A stretch of 64,000 nucleotides of DNA from Prunella strophiata (lineage: Eukaryota; Chordata; Aves; Passeriformes; Prunellidae): positions 18,846,085 through 18,910,084 of the forward strand of contig JAZBQD010000019.1 in assembly GCA_036583965.1 (NCBI GenBank). Direction: 5' to 3'. The notes beneath the pieces were generated by a model, which searched no databases, was not told the DNA's origin, and saw only the letters and a list, made by a program, of their open reading frames with translations. This document shows, piece by piece, positions 61,202 to 64,000 of the stretch; the stretch's first letter is position 1, and each line of letters begins with the position of its first letter. The translations under genes and the position numbers were made by a program.

Positions 61202-64000
61202 TGCCTTGATCATATTCACATTGCCTAGTTCAGGTCTCATAGTTACCAATAGCTTTAAGTATCTGGTAAATCTGGGAAAAAAAAAAAAATTGTTAAAGTT
61301 GAGGTAAGATGCTTAGGAAAATATCAAGAATTCTATTTGTTATTACTGTTAGAGAAAAAAAAAAATCTTAAAATTATAAAATTCAACATAGTTCTCATTT
61401 TCACATGGGTTTTTTGAGGTACAAATACAAAATAATCAGGATTTAGAGCTAGGATAGTTTAGATTCACCCCAAAGCAGTAAGGGTCAAATGCAATTAGCC
61501 CTAGCTTCCACATCAAAGTCAGACAGATCTATAAGAGTTTCTGCATGACCTATTCCTAGCTTCAACCTATTAAAGTTTAGATTGGAAAGAATGTCCAGAA
61601 AATTGTAGACATGGTATTAGATTTATATATGAGGAAATATTTGGTTGAAAACTTTGAAAATAGACTACAAAATCCCTCAAACATTGGCATGTTATTTCAA
61701 ATTAATCTCAGCTGGACCTGACAACTGTTACCAGCTGATGGCAGTTCTGTGTGAAATAAGGAATCAGATTCCAGTGCAGCTACCACTGGCTGTAGCCAAA
61801 ACCACAACTCCCATTTGGAGTAACTGTGCCCTTGTGACACCAAAAAGGAATGGAGATGAAACCATCCAGTTATTCCCTAAAAGGTCCCTCTGAGATAAGG
61901 TGAGGGACAGAATCAGATGATGTGTATGTGTGAAAGGAGGATGAAAGCATGGCTCAAACTTCCATAGCTGCAGTGCTGCATTTCTTCTTTGAATAGAGAC
62001 ATTCATTGCTTGAGGCTTTCAGTCTGATAAACCGGCACTACAACAATTAATAATTAAAAAGTTGAAACTAAATCTTTTGTACTCACTGAAATGACAAGGT
62101 GTGAAAATACAGTACAATGTAGGCATGTTAGTATATTTTCTGCTCTCTATCAAAATGAGAAGTCATTTAAATGCCTTTATTCTTAACCTTCTTAATATGG
62201 TATCAAAGAAAAATTCATCACACTCATATCACCCTTCACCAAAAAAATGAAGGCAAAAATTTCTCTATGCTGAACATAGATTTATGTATGACCTCCATTA
62301 ACATTAATGAGAGCCTTTAGCTAAATCCCTAAGCCCTGCAGCAGAAACCTACACTTAATAATTTAGTCAAGGACTGAAAAGATGGTGGGATAAGTCCTAA
62401 GAAATAACAAAAAAATGAACAGAAATCAAACAGTAACAGGAATTGCAACATGGGACAGCAAAAACACTGCAGAAATTCATAGTTTGCAGAGGAATGGGGT
62501 TGTTGGATTCAGGGTCCTGAAGAGGTAAAAATAGAGCTGGTGTGAAGAAGAGTGACAGAAGTCCAAGAAGCTTAGGAAGCTCACTAGCCTATCATCACCT
62601 CCACAAATAGTGGCATATGCCTCTATGATGGTGCAGGTTGGAAGAGATGGTGTTATTTTTCAGGGATGAACCAAAATGATAATTTCTGTTTGTGTATTGT
62701 TTCACTAGTGGGTAATTAGCTTCATGGGAAGAAATTTATCTGTCAGCAAAGGCAACAAGGAAGAAGATATATATGAACAACTCTATGCTTTTCCAAGCAA
62801 AAAACCCTCAAAATAATACTTTAAACCAGATGAGCTCTTGCTATAGCTGGCTGTATATTAAACACAATTTTGCAGCATAAAAGTTCGTTCTTTCAGTTTT
62901 CCTTTGTCTCTACACACTTTAAGGGCACTGAAAAAAAAATGAGACACGTTCAGGGATGAATATGTCAATTTTGGCAACCTAAGCTGTTGTACCTTTTAAC
63001 AACTTCTGTTCACTTATCCCACATCTTGTAAGTTAAATCCCATATCAAATCAGACCCCCTAAAAACAAGTAGAATTTGATGTAAACAGAAAGCTAGATTT
63101 AAAGGAATTACACCAAGAATACTTTTGGGCCAAACTTTACATAAAAGAATTTCTGCCAGTGAAGGTCATCAAAGGAGCAGAAAATCTAATAAACTTTTTT
63201 TACTATGTTATCACCTTTTATTAAACTATAGACAAACAAATGTCAGAAAGTTTCATTTCTATGCCATGAGGGACTGCAAAGTTATATATTTTAAATTAAA
63301 TAGCTATTTGAAAGGCAGAAAGAGAAGCTGAATTTAAAGCAGCCTGAGCCAGTGTTGCTGGGAATCTCTAGTATGTGGTGTGAGAAAGTATTTCTTACAC
63401 CTGGAAGAGTTTTGCTGCAGAACAGGGTCTTACGCAGGGCAGGCAAAATGAACAAAGATTTCATCTACCATGTGTCCTAGAAAAATACCAACTTCTTAAG
63501 AAAGAATTAAATTCAGGTATTAATTTAAAATATAAGAGACCTCTCCAAATTGTAATTTGCACTGCAATTCTGTAAATAAACTTAGACTTGATTAATTTTT
63601 GGTGTGATTTGGTCAGCATTTGCGTGATGCCTGTTTCCAAAAATGTTCAAAACCCTCTGCACTTATTCAAATCACTAATCACAGTTTGTTTCTATTTCAG
63701 TTTCTCTGTAGTGAAGTTCAGAAATTTTATCTACAACTCGTAAATTGACACTGCAAATGCTTTTTCCCTCTTGCAGATCAAGAAGCCTTGGTTAACTGGG
63801 TGTCCATTTTGTCTTCCTATTTTGCATTCAGCCATATCTATGGTTAGATTATTTCTTTATGAATAAAGAATCATCAGAGCAAAATGTCTACAAAAAAATC
63901 ACAAAGACCGTGTTTCACAGAAACAGATGTAATCTAAAAGCTGCATAGCATTAAACAGAGAGGAACTGTGATTTATGATTGATATATTGAAAGGAGTTAC

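Larger units (their letters stand above)
54000..64000 (-). other. Probable FLRT2 5' intron, part 2 (no exon seen)
   Basis: AT-rich sequence with no supported gene. It holds the A/C-rich run 56129-56208, the ancient palindromic remnant at 56575-56635, a 14-bp perfect hairpin at 59242-59273, a 14-base tandem duplication at 60059-60089 and the 45-A homopolymer at 61155-61199. No CpG-rich first exon is visible up to the window end, so the FLRT2 promoter, if this is its intron, lies beyond 64000. Confidence 0.45.

Noticed and set aside
62625..62660. CTATGATGGTGCAGGTTGGAA, CR1-like
   Set aside because: The match to the CR1 GGTTGGAAGGGA block is too short and lacks the octamer repeats.

Overview
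The window is vertebrate nuclear DNA, almost certainly from a bird and probably a songbird. It is AT-rich, gene-poor and low in CpG. It carries chicken-repeat-1 (CR1) LINE fragments with the typical ATTCTATG-type 3' ends, one solo LTR of an avian type, many homopolymer and A/C-rich simple repeats, and one intact-looking vertebrate coding exon. Nothing suggests bacterial or phage DNA: there are no operons, ribosome binding sites or CRISPR arrays, and I found no tRNA or rRNA gene.

The only protein-coding gene I can support is FLRT2 (fibronectin leucine rich transmembrane protein 2), on the minus strand at 34726-36712. The whole coding region lies in one exon, as is usual for FLRT genes. A strong splice acceptor sits at 37122-37150, so the exon carries about 410 bases of 5'UTR with several short upstream ORFs. 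The reading frame is broken by one extra base near 35584, in the linker between the LRR C-cap and the FN3 domain. Everything on both sides is intact, so this is either a sequencing or assembly indel or a recent variant that would leave a secreted LRR-only protein.

Layout: 1-4235, AT-rich intergenic DNA. 4236-5035, minus-strand CR1 fragment with degenerate reverse transcriptase. 5887-6127, long GGAA-type polypurine tract. 6128-12385, intergenic DNA. 12386-12446, plus-strand CR1 3' end. 12447-33000, gene-free DNA with an unexplained GC-rich patch (23230-23600), a perfect 19-bp inverted repeat (27550-27600) and small tandem repeats. 33000-34725, the 3' side of FLRT2 with likely 3'UTR. 34726-37121, FLRT2 coding exon. 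37122-64000, by inference the 5' intron of FLRT2: it shows no exon and no CpG-island promoter, but holds an ancient CR1/L3-like tail (about 50330-50460), an ERV LTR (53280-53709), an ancient palindromic repeat remnant (about 56575-56635) and a 45-A homopolymer (61155-61199).

With one gene there is no pathway to assemble from the window. FLRT2 is a cell-surface adhesion and guidance molecule, and the large non-coding flanks fit a developmentally regulated gene in a gene desert. I did not find a new multi-gene system. The points most worth checking are the FLRT2 frameshift, the upstream ORFs, the perfect hairpins and the LTR without a visible target-site duplication.
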